Shown here piece after piece: positions 19,139-28,446 of a stretch of DNA of 64,000 bases; within the stretch, counting starts at the first letter, position 1, and each line of letters starts with the position of its first letter. The DNA is from Pseudolabrys sp. Root1462 (GTDB lineage Bacteria > Pseudomonadota > Alphaproteobacteria > Rhizobiales > Xanthobacteraceae). The translations under genes were made by a program, and so were the position numbers. The stretch spans positions 1,143,757 through 1,207,756 of the forward strand of contig NZ_LMFS01000001.1 in the NCBI RefSeq assembly GCF_001426945.1, read 5' to 3'. Under the pieces are notes generated by a model, which did no database searches, was not told the DNA's origin, and worked only from the letters and a program-made list of their open reading frames with translations.

Positions 19139-20830
19139 ATGGGCACTCTGGTTTTGCTCGATTTGATGGGTGGCGTCGCCTTGCTGCTCTGGGGCCTGCA
19201 CATGGTCCAGAGCGGCATCACGCGCGCCTTCGGTCCCGATCTGCGTCGGCTTCTGTCCACGGCGCTCGCCAATCGCTTCGCGGCGTTCGGCGCGGGGCTC
19301 GGCCTGACGGCGCTTTTGCAGAGCAGCACGGCGACCGGACTGATGACCGCGTCCTTCGCCAGCGAAGGCACCGTGAGCCTCGTCGCGGCGCTCGCCATCA
19401 TGCTCGGCGCCAATGTCGGCACCACGCTGATTGTCCAGGTCCTCGCCTTCAACGTCACGGCGGTGGCGCCGGTGCTGTTCGTCATCGGCCTTGTCGCTTT
19501 CCGCAGTGGCGGCCGCCACTGGATCAAGGATCTCGGCCGCGTCGCGATCGGGCTCGGCTTGATGCTGCTCGCGTTGCATATCCTCATCGACGGCCTGGCG
19601 CCGGCCGAGAACGCGCCGGCGGCGCGTGCAGTGCTCGGCGCCATCACCGGGGACCCGGTGCTATGCGTCGTCATCGCCGCGGCGCTGACATGGGCCGCGC
19701 ATTCCAGCGTCGCGACCGTGCTGCTGGTCATGTCGCTCGCTTTTTCGAATTTTATCGCGCCGCAGGCCGCGCTGGCTCTTGTGCTCGGCGCGAACCTCGG
19801 CAGCGCCATCAATCCTGTGTTCGAAGGCGGCCGCCGCGACGATCGCGCCAGCCACCGGCTGCCGGTCGGCAATCTCATCAACCGGATTGTCGGTGTGGTA
19901 CTGGCATTGCCGTTCCTGCCGATCATCGCGACGGCGTTTGCCGCCTGGCAGCCCGACGTGGCGAAGATGACGGCGCAATTCCACATCGCCTTCAATGTCG
20001 TGCTCGCCGCGTTGTTTATAGGGCTGCTCGATCCGCTGGCGGCGCTTCTGATCAGAATGTTGCCGTCGCCGCCGAAGGCGCAGGATCAATCGGCGCCGCG
20101 CTATCTCGACGAGAGTGCGCTCGGCACGCCATCGCTGGCGCTCGCCGATTCCGCACGCGAAACATTGCGCATGGGCGATTTCGTCGAGGTGATGCTGCGC
20201 CAGGTGATGCAGGCGATGATGACCGGCGACCGCGCGATGGTCGCGGAGGTTAGCCGCACCGACAATATCGTCGATCGGCTCGATGAAGCGATCAGGCTCT
20301 ACGTCACCAAACTGACGCGCCAGCAACTTGATGACAATGAGGCCAGGCGCGCGATGGAAATCATCTCCTTCGCCATCAACCTCGAGCATATCGGCGACAT
20401 CATCGACAAGAACCTCAGTGAACTCGCCGCCAAGAAGATCAAGCGCCGCATCGAGTTCTCCGGCGACGGCGCCGCCGAACTCGCCGCGTTCCATGCTCGC
20501 ATCCTCGAGAGCCTGAAGCTCGCCTTCAGCGTCTTCATGACCGGCGACCGCGCCCAGGCGCAGCAGTTGATCACCGAGAAGACGACGATCCGTAACGCGG
20601 AATTGGCCGCCGCCGAGCGCCACTTCGAGCGCCTGCGCGAAGGCCGGCCCGAGACCATCGAAACGACGTCGCTGCATCTGGATGTGTTGCGCGATCTCAA
20701 GCGCATCCACTCGCACATCTGCTCGGTGGCTTATTCGGTGCTGGAGGAGGGTGGCGGCGGGGCGCAAGCGCTGGCCGAGAGCGATCCCATTACCCTTTTG
20801 TCGCCAAATGGGCGGCCGCAGCCACTCTGA
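19139..20830 (+). CDS. Na+/phosphate cotransporter family protein with PhoU-like domain
   Basis: 563 residues. Two inverted Na/Pi repeats in the first ~320 residues, each with an SS/T pore motif: GLTALLQSSTATGLMTASF and LTWAAHSSVATVLLVMS, both followed by LGANxG sequences. The C-terminal ~200 residues are a helical PhoU-like domain (MEIISFAINLEHIGDIIDKNL). Probably imports phosphate, or exports it as reported for relatives. The ATG at 19139 follows GTGAGGAGACTCGGC. Not linked to pst or pho genes here. Confidence 0.9.
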   Translation: MGTLVLLDLMGGVALLLWGLHMVQSGITRAFGPDLRRLLSTALANRFAAFGAGLGLTALLQSSTATGLMTASFASEGTVSLVAALAIMLGANVGTTLIVQVLAFNVTAVAPVLFVIGLVAFRSGGRHWIKDLGRVAIGLGLMLLALHILIDGLAPAENAPAARAVLGAITGDPVLCVVIAAALTWAAHSSVATVLLVMSLAFSNFIAPQAALALVLGANLGSAINPVFEGGRRDDRASHRLPVGNLINRIVGVVLALPFLPIIATAFAAWQPDVAKMTAQFHIAFNVVLAALFIGLLDPLAALLIRMLPSPPKAQDQSAPRYLDESALGTPSLALADSARETLRMGDFVEVMLRQVMQAMMTGDRAMVAEVSRTDNIVDRLDEAIRLYVTKLTRQQLDDNEARRAMEIISFAINLEHIGDIIDKNLSELAAKKIKRRIEFSGDGAAELAAFHARILESLKLAFSVFMTGDRAQAQQLITEKTTIRNAELAAAERHFERLREGRPETIETTSLHLDVLRDLKRIHSHICSVAYSVLEEGGGGAQALAESDPITLLSPNGRPQPL

Positions 20831-20963
20831 CGCCGCCGGGCGGGTTCCAACGAAGCATGGGGATGGCCGCCCTGGCGCCGTTCGACTTCGCGTAAAACTG
20901 GGCTAGAACCGGCTCTCAACGGCCTTTGCCCGTCATCAAGAAAGCGATCTCAGAGAGCGAAGC

Positions 20964-21470
20964 ATGAGCGACGCCCCGCGCCCCGACAAAGTTTTTCCCG
21001 TCTCCTGGGACCAGTTTCACCGTGACACCCGGGCGCTGACCTGGCGGCTGCACGAAGCGGGGCCTTTCGAAGCCATCGTCTGCATTACCCGCGGCGGCCT
21101 GGTGCCGGCGGCGATCGTGGCGCGCGAACTCAATGTGCGCATCATCGAGACCGTCTGCATCGCCAGCTATCACGACTACAAGAACCAGGGCGACATCCGG
21201 GTGATGAAGGGCGTCGGCCCGGAGATCACGTCGATGCGCGCGCAGGGCAAGGGCGTGCTGATCATCGACGATCTGGTCGATACCGGAAAAACGGCGCGCA
21301 TGGTGCGCGAGATCTTGCCGGCGGCGCATTTCGCCACTGTCTATGCCAAGCCGATGGGCCGGCCGCTGGTCGACACCTACATCACCGAGGTGTCGCAGGA
21401 CACATGGATCTATTTCCCGTGGGACACCGCGTTGTCCTACGCGCCGCCGATCCGCGCCGGCGGCGACTGA
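20964..21470 (+). CDS. gpt: Xanthine phosphoribosyltransferase
   Basis: 168 residues, normal length. Transfers phosphoribose from PRPP to xanthine and guanine (purine salvage). Shows [27 protein letters not shown] and the PRPP loop [21 protein letters not shown]; the closing [16 protein letters not shown] is typical of Gpt. The ATG follows CAGAGAGCGAAGC. Convergent with ilvD, with a shared terminator between. Confidence 0.93.
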   Translation: MSDAPRPDKVFPVSWDQFHRDTRALTWRLHEAGPFEAIVCITRGGLVPAAIVARELNVRIIETVCIASYHDYKNQGDIRVMKGVGPEITSMRAQGKGVLIIDDLVDTGKTARMVREILPAAHFATVYAKPMGRPLVDTYITEVSQDTWIYFPWDTALSYAPPIRAGGD

Positions 21471-21500
21471 GCGTCAAGCTGACTCATCACCGATGCATCG

Positions 21501-21533
21501 AGCAAAGCGCCGTCGCGAGGATGGCGCTTTGCT
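21501..21533. terminator. Bidirectional terminator hairpin between gpt and ilvD
   Basis: Perfect 11-bp stem AGCAAAGCGCC / GGCGCTTTGCT (21501-21511 with 21523-21533) with an 11-base loop. It lies between two convergent stop codons. There is little T-run on either side, so it may rely on stem strength. Confidence 0.6.
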
Positions 21534-21541
21534 GACGACGC

Positions 21542-23383
21542 TTATTTGACGACGCGCACCGCGCCGCGCGCGGCGCTGGTGGCGAAAGCCGCATAAGCGC
21601 GCAACGCCGTCGTCACCTTGCGCGGACGCTTTGCCGCCGGATGCCACGCCGCCGCACCGCGCTGCTCCATTGCCGCGCGACGCTTCGTAAGTTCGGCCTC
21701 CGGCACATCGAGATGCACCCGGCGGTTCGGAATATCGAACTGGATCATGTCGCCTTCTTCGACGAGACCGATCAGGCCGCCCTCGGCGGCTTCCGGCGAG
21801 ACGTGGCCGATCGAGAGGCCCGAACTGCCGCCCGAGAAGCGGCCGTCGGTGATCAGCGCGCAGGCTTTGCCGAGGCCCTTCGATTTCAGATAGCTGGTCG
21901 GATAAAGCATCTCCTGCATGCCGGGCCCGCCCTTGGGGCCTTCGAAGCGGATCAGCACGACGTCGCCGGCCACGATCTTGCCGCCGAGAATGCCATCGAC
22001 GGCGGCGTCCTGGCTTTCGAAGATGCGCGCCGGCCCCGAGAAGGTCAGCAGGCTTTCATCGACGCCCGAGGTTTTGACGATGCAGCCGTCGGTGGCGAGA
22101 TTGCCGTACAGCACCGCGAGGCCGCCGTCCTTGGAGAAGGCATGGGCGACGTCGCGGATGCAGCCGGTCTGGCGATCGGTATCGACATCGTCGTAGCGCT
22201 CGGCCTGGCTGAACGCCGTCTGCGTCGGCACGCCGCCGGGCGCCGCGCGGTAGAACTCGCGCACGCTGTCGCTCTTTGCGGTCACGACGTCCCAGCGCGC
22301 CAGCGCGCTCTCCAGACTGTCGGCATGCACGGAGCCGACCTTGGCATGGATGAGACCGCCGCGGTTGAGTTCGCCGAGAATGCCCATGACGCCGCCGGCG
22401 CGATGCACGTCCTCGAGATGAACGTTGGCGACGGAGGGCGCGACCTTGCACAGCACCGGCACGCGGCGCGACAGCCGGTCGATGTCCTTCATCGTGAACG
22501 GCACTTCGCCTTCATGCGCGGCGGCGAGCAGATGCAGCACGGTGTTGGTCGAGCCGCCCATGGCGATGTCGAGCGTCATCGCGTTCTCGAAGGCCTCGAA
22601 ATTGGCGATCGCGCGCGGCAGCACGCTGGCGTCGTCCTGCTCGTAATGACGGCGCGCCAGATCGACGATGAGATGGCCGGCCTCGACGAACAGCCGCTTG
22701 CGGTCGGCATGGGTGGCGAGCACCGAGCCGTTACCCGGCAAAGCGAGGCCGAGCGCCTCGGTCAGGCAGTTCATTGAGTTGGCGGTGAACATGCCGGAGC
22801 AGGAGCCGCAGGTCGGGCAGGCCGAGCGCTCGATCGCGGCGACGTCGGCGTCGCTGTAGGAGGTGTCGGCGGCGACCACCATGGCGTCGACCAGATCGAC
22901 GGCGCGCGCCTTGCCCTTCAGCGTCACCTTGCCGGCTTCCATCGGGCCGCCGGAGACGAAGATCGTCGGGATGTTGAGGCGCAAGGCGGCCATCAGCATG
23001 CCGGGCGTGATCTTGTCGCAGTTGGAAATGCACACCAGCGCGTCGGCGCAATGCGCGTTGACCATGTACTCGACGCTGTCGGCGATCAATTCGCGCGAGG
23101 GCAGGCTGTACAGCATGCCGTCGTGGCCCATGGCGATGCCGTCGTCGACGGCGATGGTGTTGAACTCCTTGGCGACGCCGCCGGCGGACTCGATTTCGCG
23201 CGCCACGAGTTGGCCGAGATCCTTGAGGTGGACATGGCCCGGCACGAACTGGGTGAAGGAATTGGCGACCGCGATGATCGGCTTGCCGAAGTCCTCGTTC
23301 TTCATGCCGGTCGCGCGCCAGAGGCCGCGGGCGCCCGCCATGTTGCGGCCGTGCGTCGTGGTGCGGGAGCGATAAGTGGGCAT
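21542..23383 (-). CDS. ilvD: Dihydroxy-acid dehydratase
   Basis: 613 residues, full length. Dehydrates 2,3-dihydroxy-acids in valine/isoleucine (and pantothenate) synthesis, using an Fe-S cluster. Cluster cysteines are visible in [14 protein letters not shown] and in [19 protein letters not shown]; the C-terminus has [25 protein letters not shown]. Start [26 protein letters not shown] is typical. Stands alone, not in an ilv operon here. Confidence 0.98.
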   Translation of the reverse strand: MPTYRSRTTTHGRNMAGARGLWRATGMKNEDFGKPIIAVANSFTQFVPGHVHLKDLGQLVAREIESAGGVAKEFNTIAVDDGIAMGHDGMLYSLPSRELIADSVEYMVNAHCADALVCISNCDKITPGMLMAALRLNIPTIFVSGGPMEAGKVTLKGKARAVDLVDAMVVAADTSYSDADVAAIERSACPTCGSCSGMFTANSMNCLTEALGLALPGNGSVLATHADRKRLFVEAGHLIVDLARRHYEQDDASVLPRAIANFEAFENAMTLDIAMGGSTNTVLHLLAAAHEGEVPFTMKDIDRLSRRVPVLCKVAPSVANVHLEDVHRAGGVMGILGELNRGGLIHAKVGSVHADSLESALARWDVVTAKSDSVREFYRAAPGGVPTQTAFSQAERYDDVDTDRQTGCIRDVAHAFSKDGGLAVLYGNLATDGCIVKTSGVDESLLTFSGPARIFESQDAAVDGILGGKIVAGDVVLIRFEGPKGGPGMQEMLYPTSYLKSKGLGKACALITDGRFSGGSSGLSIGHVSPEAAEGGLIGLVEEGDMIQFDIPNRRVHLDVPEAELTKRRAAMEQRGAAAWHPAAKRPRKVTTALRAYAAFATSAARGAVRVVK

Positions 23384-23587
23384 GTCGTTTCCTCGGCTTT
23401 ACGGCGTGATCGGAGTGCGGTTTCGCTGCTGGTTTTAGACTTCATGCAGGACTTCCGCCGGGTTTGGCAAGTGTTTGGCAGGCCCATCCTCGCAGAGCAG
23501 CCGGTCGCCCGGCGCGCCGCAGATCGGCGCTGGCGGCGGCCGCGTTCGCCCGCTAGGATCGCGCGACCATTCACCAGGACGCTGGCC

Positions 23588-24031
23588 ATGACCGCCGCCG
23601 CCACAGCGCTTGCGCAGGACCTCGCCTCGCGCGTCGTCCATCCGAAAGACATGGCCTGGCAGCCGACGCGCTTTCCCGGCTGCTACACCAAGCCGCTGAT
23701 GGTAGACAGGAAGAGCGGGCTGGCGACGCTGCTATTCAAGATGGATCCCGGCGCCGAACTGCCCGACCACGAGCACGTGCTGATCGAGCAGACCTATGTG
23801 CTCGAGGGTTCGCTCGCCGACAAGGAAGGCCCTGACGCCGGCATCGAGGTAAAGGCCGGCGAGTTCGTCTGGCGCCCGGCCGGCAGCCGGCACGCGGCGT
23901 GGTCGCCGAACGGCGGCATCTTCGTCGCCATCTTCCAGATCCCCAACAAGTTCTACGAGAAGGACGGCCGCGTCACCGACTCCTCGGGCAAGGACTGGGA
24001 CGAACTGTGGGGCGATTTATTACTGAAGTGA
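23588..24031 (+). CDS. Cupin domain protein (ChrR-like)
   Basis: 147 residues. Single cupin barrel: PGAELPDHEHVLIEQTYVLEGSLAD (motif 1, with metal-ligand-like DHEH and Glu) and GEFVWRPAGSRHAAWS (motif 2 with the second His). The pattern resembles ChrR/2,4'-dihydroxyacetophenone-dioxygenase-type cupins. The ATG at 23588 is chosen because family homology starts just after it; the open frame continues far upstream without support. Followed 57 bases later by tRNA-Leu. Confidence 0.82.
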   Translation: MTAAATALAQDLASRVVHPKDMAWQPTRFPGCYTKPLMVDRKSGLATLLFKMDPGAELPDHEHVLIEQTYVLEGSLADKEGPDAGIEVKAGEFVWRPAGSRHAAWSPNGGIFVAIFQIPNKFYEKDGRVTDSSGKDWDELWGDLLLK

Positions 24032-24088
24032 GTTGATGCCGCCGTCCGCGCCGGATGTTCTCCGCCGTGACGGCGGATAACGAGATGT

Positions 24089-24175
24089 GCGGACGTGCTG
24101 GAACCGGTAGACAGACCGGACTTAAAATCCGTTGGGCGTAAGCCCGTGAGGGTTCGACTCCCTCCGTCCGCACCA
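24089..24175 (+). tRNA. tRNA-Leu (anticodon UAA)
   Basis: 87 bases including an encoded CCA end. The acceptor stem GCGGACG (24089-24095) pairs with CGTCCGC (24165-24171), followed by ACCA. The anticodon loop CTTAAAA gives UAA. The extra length is the long class-II variable arm (TTGGGCGTAAGCCC region), and GGTTCGACTCC is the T-arm. All arms fold. Confidence 0.95.
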
Positions 24176-24203
24176 CTCTCGTCGCAAACGACAGATCCCA
24201 GCC

Positions 24204-24365
24204 TCAAAACTCGCCGGTCTTCTTCTGCGCCGGCTCGCGATCGGGAAACGCCCGCTCATCCTGGCGCTCGCGCTCGCTGTCCTCGCGGCGCTGGCGATCC
24301 TGCGCCGGGGTCTCGGGCTTGCCGTTCTGATCGGGGAGGGGCTGCGGCACGGGTGCTTTCGGCAT
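24204..24365 (-). CDS. Small hydrophilic protein, unknown
   Basis: 53 residues, very rich in Pro, Gln, Glu, Arg and Asp (MPKAPVPQPLPDQNGKPETP... ending QKKTGEF), predicted disordered. Looks like a real small protein: the composition is coherent, it starts at a plausible ATG and fills the gap between tRNA-Leu and the RpiR gene. No clear ribosome site and no known domain. Divergent from the RpiR gene. Confidence 0.45.
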   Translation of the reverse strand: MPKAPVPQPLPDQNGKPETPAQDRQRREDSERERQDERAFPDREPAQKKTGEF

Positions 24366-24536
24366 CGATGGTTCTCGTGTGAGGGCTGGCGAGAAAACGA
24401 ACGAGCGGGCGCAGCGTTCCGTCGCGCGTCCGGCGCCGCAGCGTATTGCCTTATCCCGGCCGCGAAACCTAAAATCCGGCGCGACGCCCTGCCGGTTTCG
24501 CGTGTCTTCCATACCGCTTTCGGTCAAGCTCCTTCC

Positions 24537-25376
24537 ATGAAGCACAAAGAAGAGTCGTTTCTCACGCGGGTGCGGCGCAGCCTTCCCGGGCTGTCGCCGG
24601 CCGAGAAGCGGCTCGGCGATTTCCTGTGCGATTTTCCCGGCGAGGTCGCCAGCTACTCCGCCCAGGAGCTGGCCGGACTGGCGCATGTGTCGAAGGCGAC
24701 CGTATCGCGCTTCATCCAGCGTCTCGGCTATGAGGATTACGAAGCGGCGCGCCGCCATGCGCGGCTCGAAAAGCAGAGCGGCTCGCGGCTGTTCCTGATG
24801 GCGGCCGGCAGCGACGGCACGCAGACCGTCGCGGCGAACATCGCGCAGGGCATCGCCAATCTCGAGGGCACATTCTCCGGCATCGGCGAGACGCAAATCA
24901 CCGGTGCGGCGACGGCGCTGCTCAAGGCGCGCAAGGTCTGGGTGATCGGCTTTCGCGCCAGCGCGCCGTTCGCCACTTATCTGCAATGGCAACTGACGCA
25001 GGTCATCGAGAATGTCGTCGCCATTCCCGGCGCCGGCCAGACGTTCGGCGAGCATCTCGCCAGCATCAGGAAGAACGATGTCGTCGTGTTTTTCGGCTTG
25101 CGGCGGCGCGTTGCGCAGACCGACAGATTGCTGAAACAGATCGATAACCTCGGCGCCAAGGTTTTGTACGTCACCGACGAAAGCGCCGACTTCAACAAGC
25201 GCGTTGCCTGGCACTTCCGGTGTCAGACGCTGACGCCCGGACCGCTGTTCAACCACACCGCCGTCATGGCGCTGTGCCATCTGCTCATCACCCGGAGCAT
25301 CGAAATCGCCGGCGCCGAGGGGCGGGTCCGGCTGCGCAATATCGAAGCGCTCAACGACGCCCTCGACGAACTCTAA
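24537..25376 (+). CDS. RpiR/MurR family transcriptional regulator
   Basis: 279 residues. N-terminal RpiR-type HTH (LSPAEKRLGDFLCDFPGEVASYSAQELAGLAHVSKATVSRFIQRLGYEDYEAARR, ~residues 20-75) and a C-terminal SIS sugar-phosphate-binding domain (VWVIGFRASAPFATYLQWQL ... VVVFFGLRRR). Members usually sense a phosphosugar or related metabolite and repress neighbouring genes. The MFS and racemase-like genes follow on the same strand after a 240-base region holding a perfect palindrome, the likely operator. Confidence 0.92.
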   Translation: MKHKEESFLTRVRRSLPGLSPAEKRLGDFLCDFPGEVASYSAQELAGLAHVSKATVSRFIQRLGYEDYEAARRHARLEKQSGSRLFLMAAGSDGTQTVAANIAQGIANLEGTFSGIGETQITGAATALLKARKVWVIGFRASAPFATYLQWQLTQVIENVVAIPGAGQTFGEHLASIRKNDVVVFFGLRRRVAQTDRLLKQIDNLGAKVLYVTDESADFNKRVAWHFRCQTLTPGPLFNHTAVMALCHLLITRSIEIAGAEGRVRLRNIEALNDALDEL

Positions 25377-25460
25377 CTCTTTTTAACGCGCCGCCACGGG
25401 AGGCGGTCTCCGGGCCGCCGCCGAAGAATCCGGCAGGGGGCGGCGCAATTATGGGCTTTG

Positions 25461-25476
25461 TGAAACTATAGTTTCA
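25461..25476. promoter_or_regulatory. Candidate RpiR operator (perfect palindrome)
   Basis: TGAAACTATAGTTTCA is a perfect 16-bp palindrome, 141 bases before the MFS start codon. The spacing and the adjacency of an RpiR gene suggest a repressor binding site. Its exact match to any known RpiR site is not claimed. Confidence 0.55.
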
Positions 25477-25616
25477 TGTACCATATATTGGTCCGTTAGT
25501 TTCGGGTGCCCCCGCGGGGGGCGCCGGGCCCGACACAAGAGGGGACGTCACGGCAATCCGGCGCGCCCGACGGCGCACCGCACGGCGTACAGTCACAGCT
25601 CATAGGGGAATGGACC

Positions 25617-27065
25617 ATGGCGACTGAAGGCATGCACTCCTCCGGTCTCTCGACACCGGTCACGCGGCAGCTCGAAGCGGCATTCAACAAGATCGAGGTT
25701 ACCGGCGCTCACAAGCAGATCCTGGCGCTCGTGCTGATCGGCTGCCTGTTCGACAGTTTCGAGCAGAACACGATCGGCGTCGCCGGCCCGCTGCTGCGGC
25801 AGCACTGGGGCCTGAGCGGCGCCGATATCGGCCTGCTCAACACCATCACCTTTGCCAGCGCGGCCATCGGCCGTCTGATGTCGGGCATTCTCGGCGACCG
25901 GTATGGCCGGCGGGTCATGCTGACGTTCAACCTGCTGCTGTTCTCGCTCGGCTCGGCCGCCTGCGCGCTGGCGCCAAGCTTCGCCACGCTCTGCATCGCG
26001 CGCGCTGTCGTCGGCTTCGGCGTCGGCGGCGAGATCTCGACCGCCGTGACGATGCTGTCCGAGTTCTGCTCGGCCAAGTTTCGCGGCACGGCCGCCGGGC
26101 TGGTGAACGTCGGCGCCGGCGGGTTCGGCAACTTTCTCGCGCCCGCATTCGGTCTGATGATTTTCATGACCTTCCCGGGCGAGAATAGCTGGCGCTGGCT
26201 GTTCGCCGTGCTGGCGATTCCGGCGCTGCTGACCGTGTTCTATCGCCGCTACGTGCCGGAGACGCCGCGCTTCCTCGCCTCGCGCGGTCGTTATGACGAC
26301 GCGAACAAGGTGTTGTCGACCTTGGCGTCCGGCTCGCTGCGGCCGCGCAATCTCGTCGTGCAGCCGTATCTTAGCGCCGAACCGGCCGCGGCCTCCGATG
26401 CGAAAGGCTCCTGGACGGAGTTGTTTAAAGCGCCTTATCTCGGCCGCATCATTCCAGTGTCGATTGCTATCCTGATGAGCTACGGCGCCCAGCTTTCGGT
26501 GCTGACGCTGATGCCGGTCATCTTCGTGTCGATGGGCTACACGCTACAGGGCAGTTTGCTCTACGCCATGATTATTCAGAGTGGCAGCGTGGTGGGCGCC
26601 ATCGCCGCATCGACCTTCGGCTATTACCTGCCGCGCAAGCTCGTGCTTACCGTCGGCGCGGCGCTGGCTTGTGTCGCGGCGATCTCGATCGTTTATCTCG
26701 GCGGCAATATTTATATGGTGCTTCTGCTCGGCGCGGTCTTCCAGTTCTTTGTTATGCTGCTCAACACCTCGATCTGGATCTACACACCGGAGCTGTTCCC
26801 GACGCGCATTCGCGCCTTTGGCGTCGCATTTGTGTTGGCGACGGGTTCGGCCGCCGGCTCGTTCGTGCCAACGATCTCCGGCGTACTGTTCGACAGATAT
26901 GGAATGGTCGGGGTTTTCGCACTGGCGGCGGCGATGTACGCGGTGTTCGTCGCCTGCATCCAGATGGGCCCCGAGACCTACGGGCGCTCCATGGAGGACA
27001 TTACGCAGCCGGCGAGCACGGAAACCGAAGTGGCGCGGGCCGCCGGAGAAGCCGTGAAAGCATGA
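25617..27065 (+). CDS. MFS transporter, sugar/organic acid:H+ symporter type
   Basis: 482 residues, 12 predicted TMs. Shows FDSFEQNTIGVAGPLLRQHWGLSGADIGLLN, motif A LGDRYGRRVML after TM2, YVPETPRFLASRGRYDDA before the central loop and WIYTPELFPTRIRAFG after TM10, typical of the aromatic-acid/sugar symporter branches. Substrate unknown. The ATG at 25617 is used; upstream residues of the open frame are low-complexity. Its TGA overlaps the ATG of the racemase-like gene (ATGA), so the two are translationally coupled. Confidence 0.9.
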   Translation: MATEGMHSSGLSTPVTRQLEAAFNKIEVTGAHKQILALVLIGCLFDSFEQNTIGVAGPLLRQHWGLSGADIGLLNTITFASAAIGRLMSGILGDRYGRRVMLTFNLLLFSLGSAACALAPSFATLCIARAVVGFGVGGEISTAVTMLSEFCSAKFRGTAAGLVNVGAGGFGNFLAPAFGLMIFMTFPGENSWRWLFAVLAIPALLTVFYRRYVPETPRFLASRGRYDDANKVLSTLASGSLRPRNLVVQPYLSAEPAAASDAKGSWTELFKAPYLGRIIPVSIAILMSYGAQLSVLTLMPVIFVSMGYTLQGSLLYAMIIQSGSVVGAIAASTFGYYLPRKLVLTVGAALACVAAISIVYLGGNIYMVLLLGAVFQFFVMLLNTSIWIYTPELFPTRIRAFGVAFVLATGSAAGSFVPTISGVLFDRYGMVGVFALAAAMYAVFVACIQMGPETYGRSMEDITQPASTETEVARAAGEAVKA

Positions 27066-27712
27066 TGCGCCACCTGCTGTTGATCAATCCCAACAGCTCG
27101 CTTGCGACCAGCGCGATGATGCAGGCCATCGCGCAGGACGTGGCGAAGGGCGAAGTCGCCGTGGCGGTGGCCACGGCGATGCGTGCGCCGCCGATGATCG
27201 TGACCGAGGCGGCCCTCGAAGCGGCGGCGGGAGAGGTCGTTGAGATCGGCCTGCGGCATCAAGCGGGCTGCGCCGGCATCATTATCAGCGCCTTTGGCGA
27301 TCCCGGCCTCGAGGCGTTGCGCGAGCGTGTCGGCGTTCCGGTGTGGGGTATTTGCGAGTCGTCGATGCTGGCGGCCTCGCGCGGCGGCCGGCGCTTTGCC
27401 GTCGCGACGACGACCCCTGGACTGAAGGATGCCATCGAGCGCCGTGCCGGTGACGCGGGGGTCGGCGATCTGCTGACCTCGGTGCGCTGCACGGAGGGCG
27501 ATCCGGTAGCGCTCGCCGGCGATGCCGCGGCCATGCTCGATGCCCTCGCGGCGATGGTGCGGCTCTGCGTGGAGGAGGACGGCGCAGCAGCCGTCATCAT
27601 CGGCGGCGGGCCGCTGGGCCAGGCCGCCGAGAAGCTGCAGGGCATGTTCGCGACCCCGGTGATCGCCCCGATCCCGTGCGCGGTGGCCGCCTGCCTCGGC
27701 CATCGGATCTGA
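27062..27712 (+). CDS. Asp/Glu/hydantoin racemase-family protein lacking both catalytic cysteines
   Basis: 216 residues. Family fold visible: LLLINPNSSLATSAMM start, then SAFGDPGLEALRERVGVPVWGICESSM and FAVATTTPGLKDAIERR. In hydantoin and Asp/Glu racemases the two catalytic cysteines lie in ACFGDPG and LGCAG. Here these read SAFGDPG (Ala77) and IGGGPLG (Gly182), so both are missing. It therefore probably does not racemise by the two-base thiol mechanism; it may be a distinct subfamily with another reaction. Coupled to the MFS gene, so the ligand is probably the transported compound. Confidence 0.82.
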   Translation: MMRHLLLINPNSSLATSAMMQAIAQDVAKGEVAVAVATAMRAPPMIVTEAALEAAAGEVVEIGLRHQAGCAGIIISAFGDPGLEALRERVGVPVWGICESSMLAASRGGRRFAVATTTPGLKDAIERRAGDAGVGDLLTSVRCTEGDPVALAGDAAAMLDALAAMVRLCVEEDGAAAVIIGGGPLGQAAEKLQGMFATPVIAPIPCAVAACLGHRI

Positions 27713-27765
27713 CGGGCGAGCCGGTCTCGATTGCGCCCCGAATGATGGTTTACTATGCAGCGAAG

Positions 27766-28179
27766 ATGACGAATCTCCTGTCCGATCGACCGCGACCCCG
27801 GATCGCCGCCTTGGCGGTGCTGGCCTGCGCCGTGACCTTGTCCGCCTGCTCATCGAGCGGGCCGCAGGAGGACAGACTCGGCTCGTTCCTGGTCGCGCCG
27901 GGCAAATTCATTCTGTACGATTGCGATCAGCTCAATGCGACGGCGGCTGGCTATGCCGGGCGGCGGGAAGTCCTGCGCAAGGCCATGGCCGACGCCGACA
28001 AATCGCCGGCGGGCGGGGTGGTCAACTTTCTCGGCTACCGCACCGAATACAGCCAGATCGAAGGCAACCTCGCAGAAGTTCGCCGCGAGGCGGCCTCCAA
28101 GAACTGTACGCTGAAGGCCCCGGCGCCGCCTGCGGCTGCCCCGGCGGTGCCCCCGGCGCCGAAGCGCCGGACGCGCTAG
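27766..28179 (+). CDS. Small lipoprotein, unknown
   Basis: 137 residues. Type II signal peptide with lipobox LSAC (TLSACSSSG), so probably a periplasmic lipoprotein. The mature part contains FLVAPGKFILYDCDQL and LRKAMADADKSPAGGVVNFLGYRTEYSQIEGNLAEVRREAASKNC, a pattern seen in uncharacterised rhizobial lipoproteins; the tail is Ala/Pro-rich. Other in-frame ATGs at 27742 and 27745 are possible. Two cysteines in the mature domain could form a disulfide. Confidence 0.75.
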   Translation: MTNLLSDRPRPRIAALAVLACAVTLSACSSSGPQEDRLGSFLVAPGKFILYDCDQLNATAAGYAGRREVLRKAMADADKSPAGGVVNFLGYRTEYSQIEGNLAEVRREAASKNCTLKAPAPPAAAPAVPPAPKRRTR

Positions 28180-28263
28180 TCACTTTCAGCCCGGCGGAAC
28201 TTTTCTGCGATTTGGAACTTAGTGCCCGGAGGCCGCACTGCCGCGGCTAAAATGGGGGCCATA

Positions 28264-28431
28264 ATGGGCATCAGCTTGCTCATCAGCATTCTCATCACCT
28301 TCCTGGTGATCGTGCTGGTACTTTATCTCATCAACATGCTGCCGATCGACGGCCGGGCGAAGCAAATCGCGCGCATCGTCGTCATTATCATCGGCGTGCT
28401 GTCACTCCTGAAATACCTCGCCGTCTTCTAG
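28264..28431 (+). CDS. Small membrane protein, Thivi_2564 type
   Basis: 55 residues with two hydrophobic segments around a short polar loop (LINMLPIDGRAKQIAR). The loop and the second segment VVIIIGVLSLLKYL match the small family annotated as Thivi_2564 membrane proteins. Function unknown. The ATG at 28264 follows GGGGGCCATA; another ATG at 28252 is possible. Confidence 0.75.
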   Translation: MGISLLISILITFLVIVLVLYLINMLPIDGRAKQIARIVVIIIGVLSLLKYLAVF

Positions 28432-28446
28432 CGCACCGCTTACCGC

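Noticed and set aside
24089-24175. tRNA-Leu as an integration (att) site
   Set aside because: No integrase and no duplicated tRNA 3' end seen nearby.
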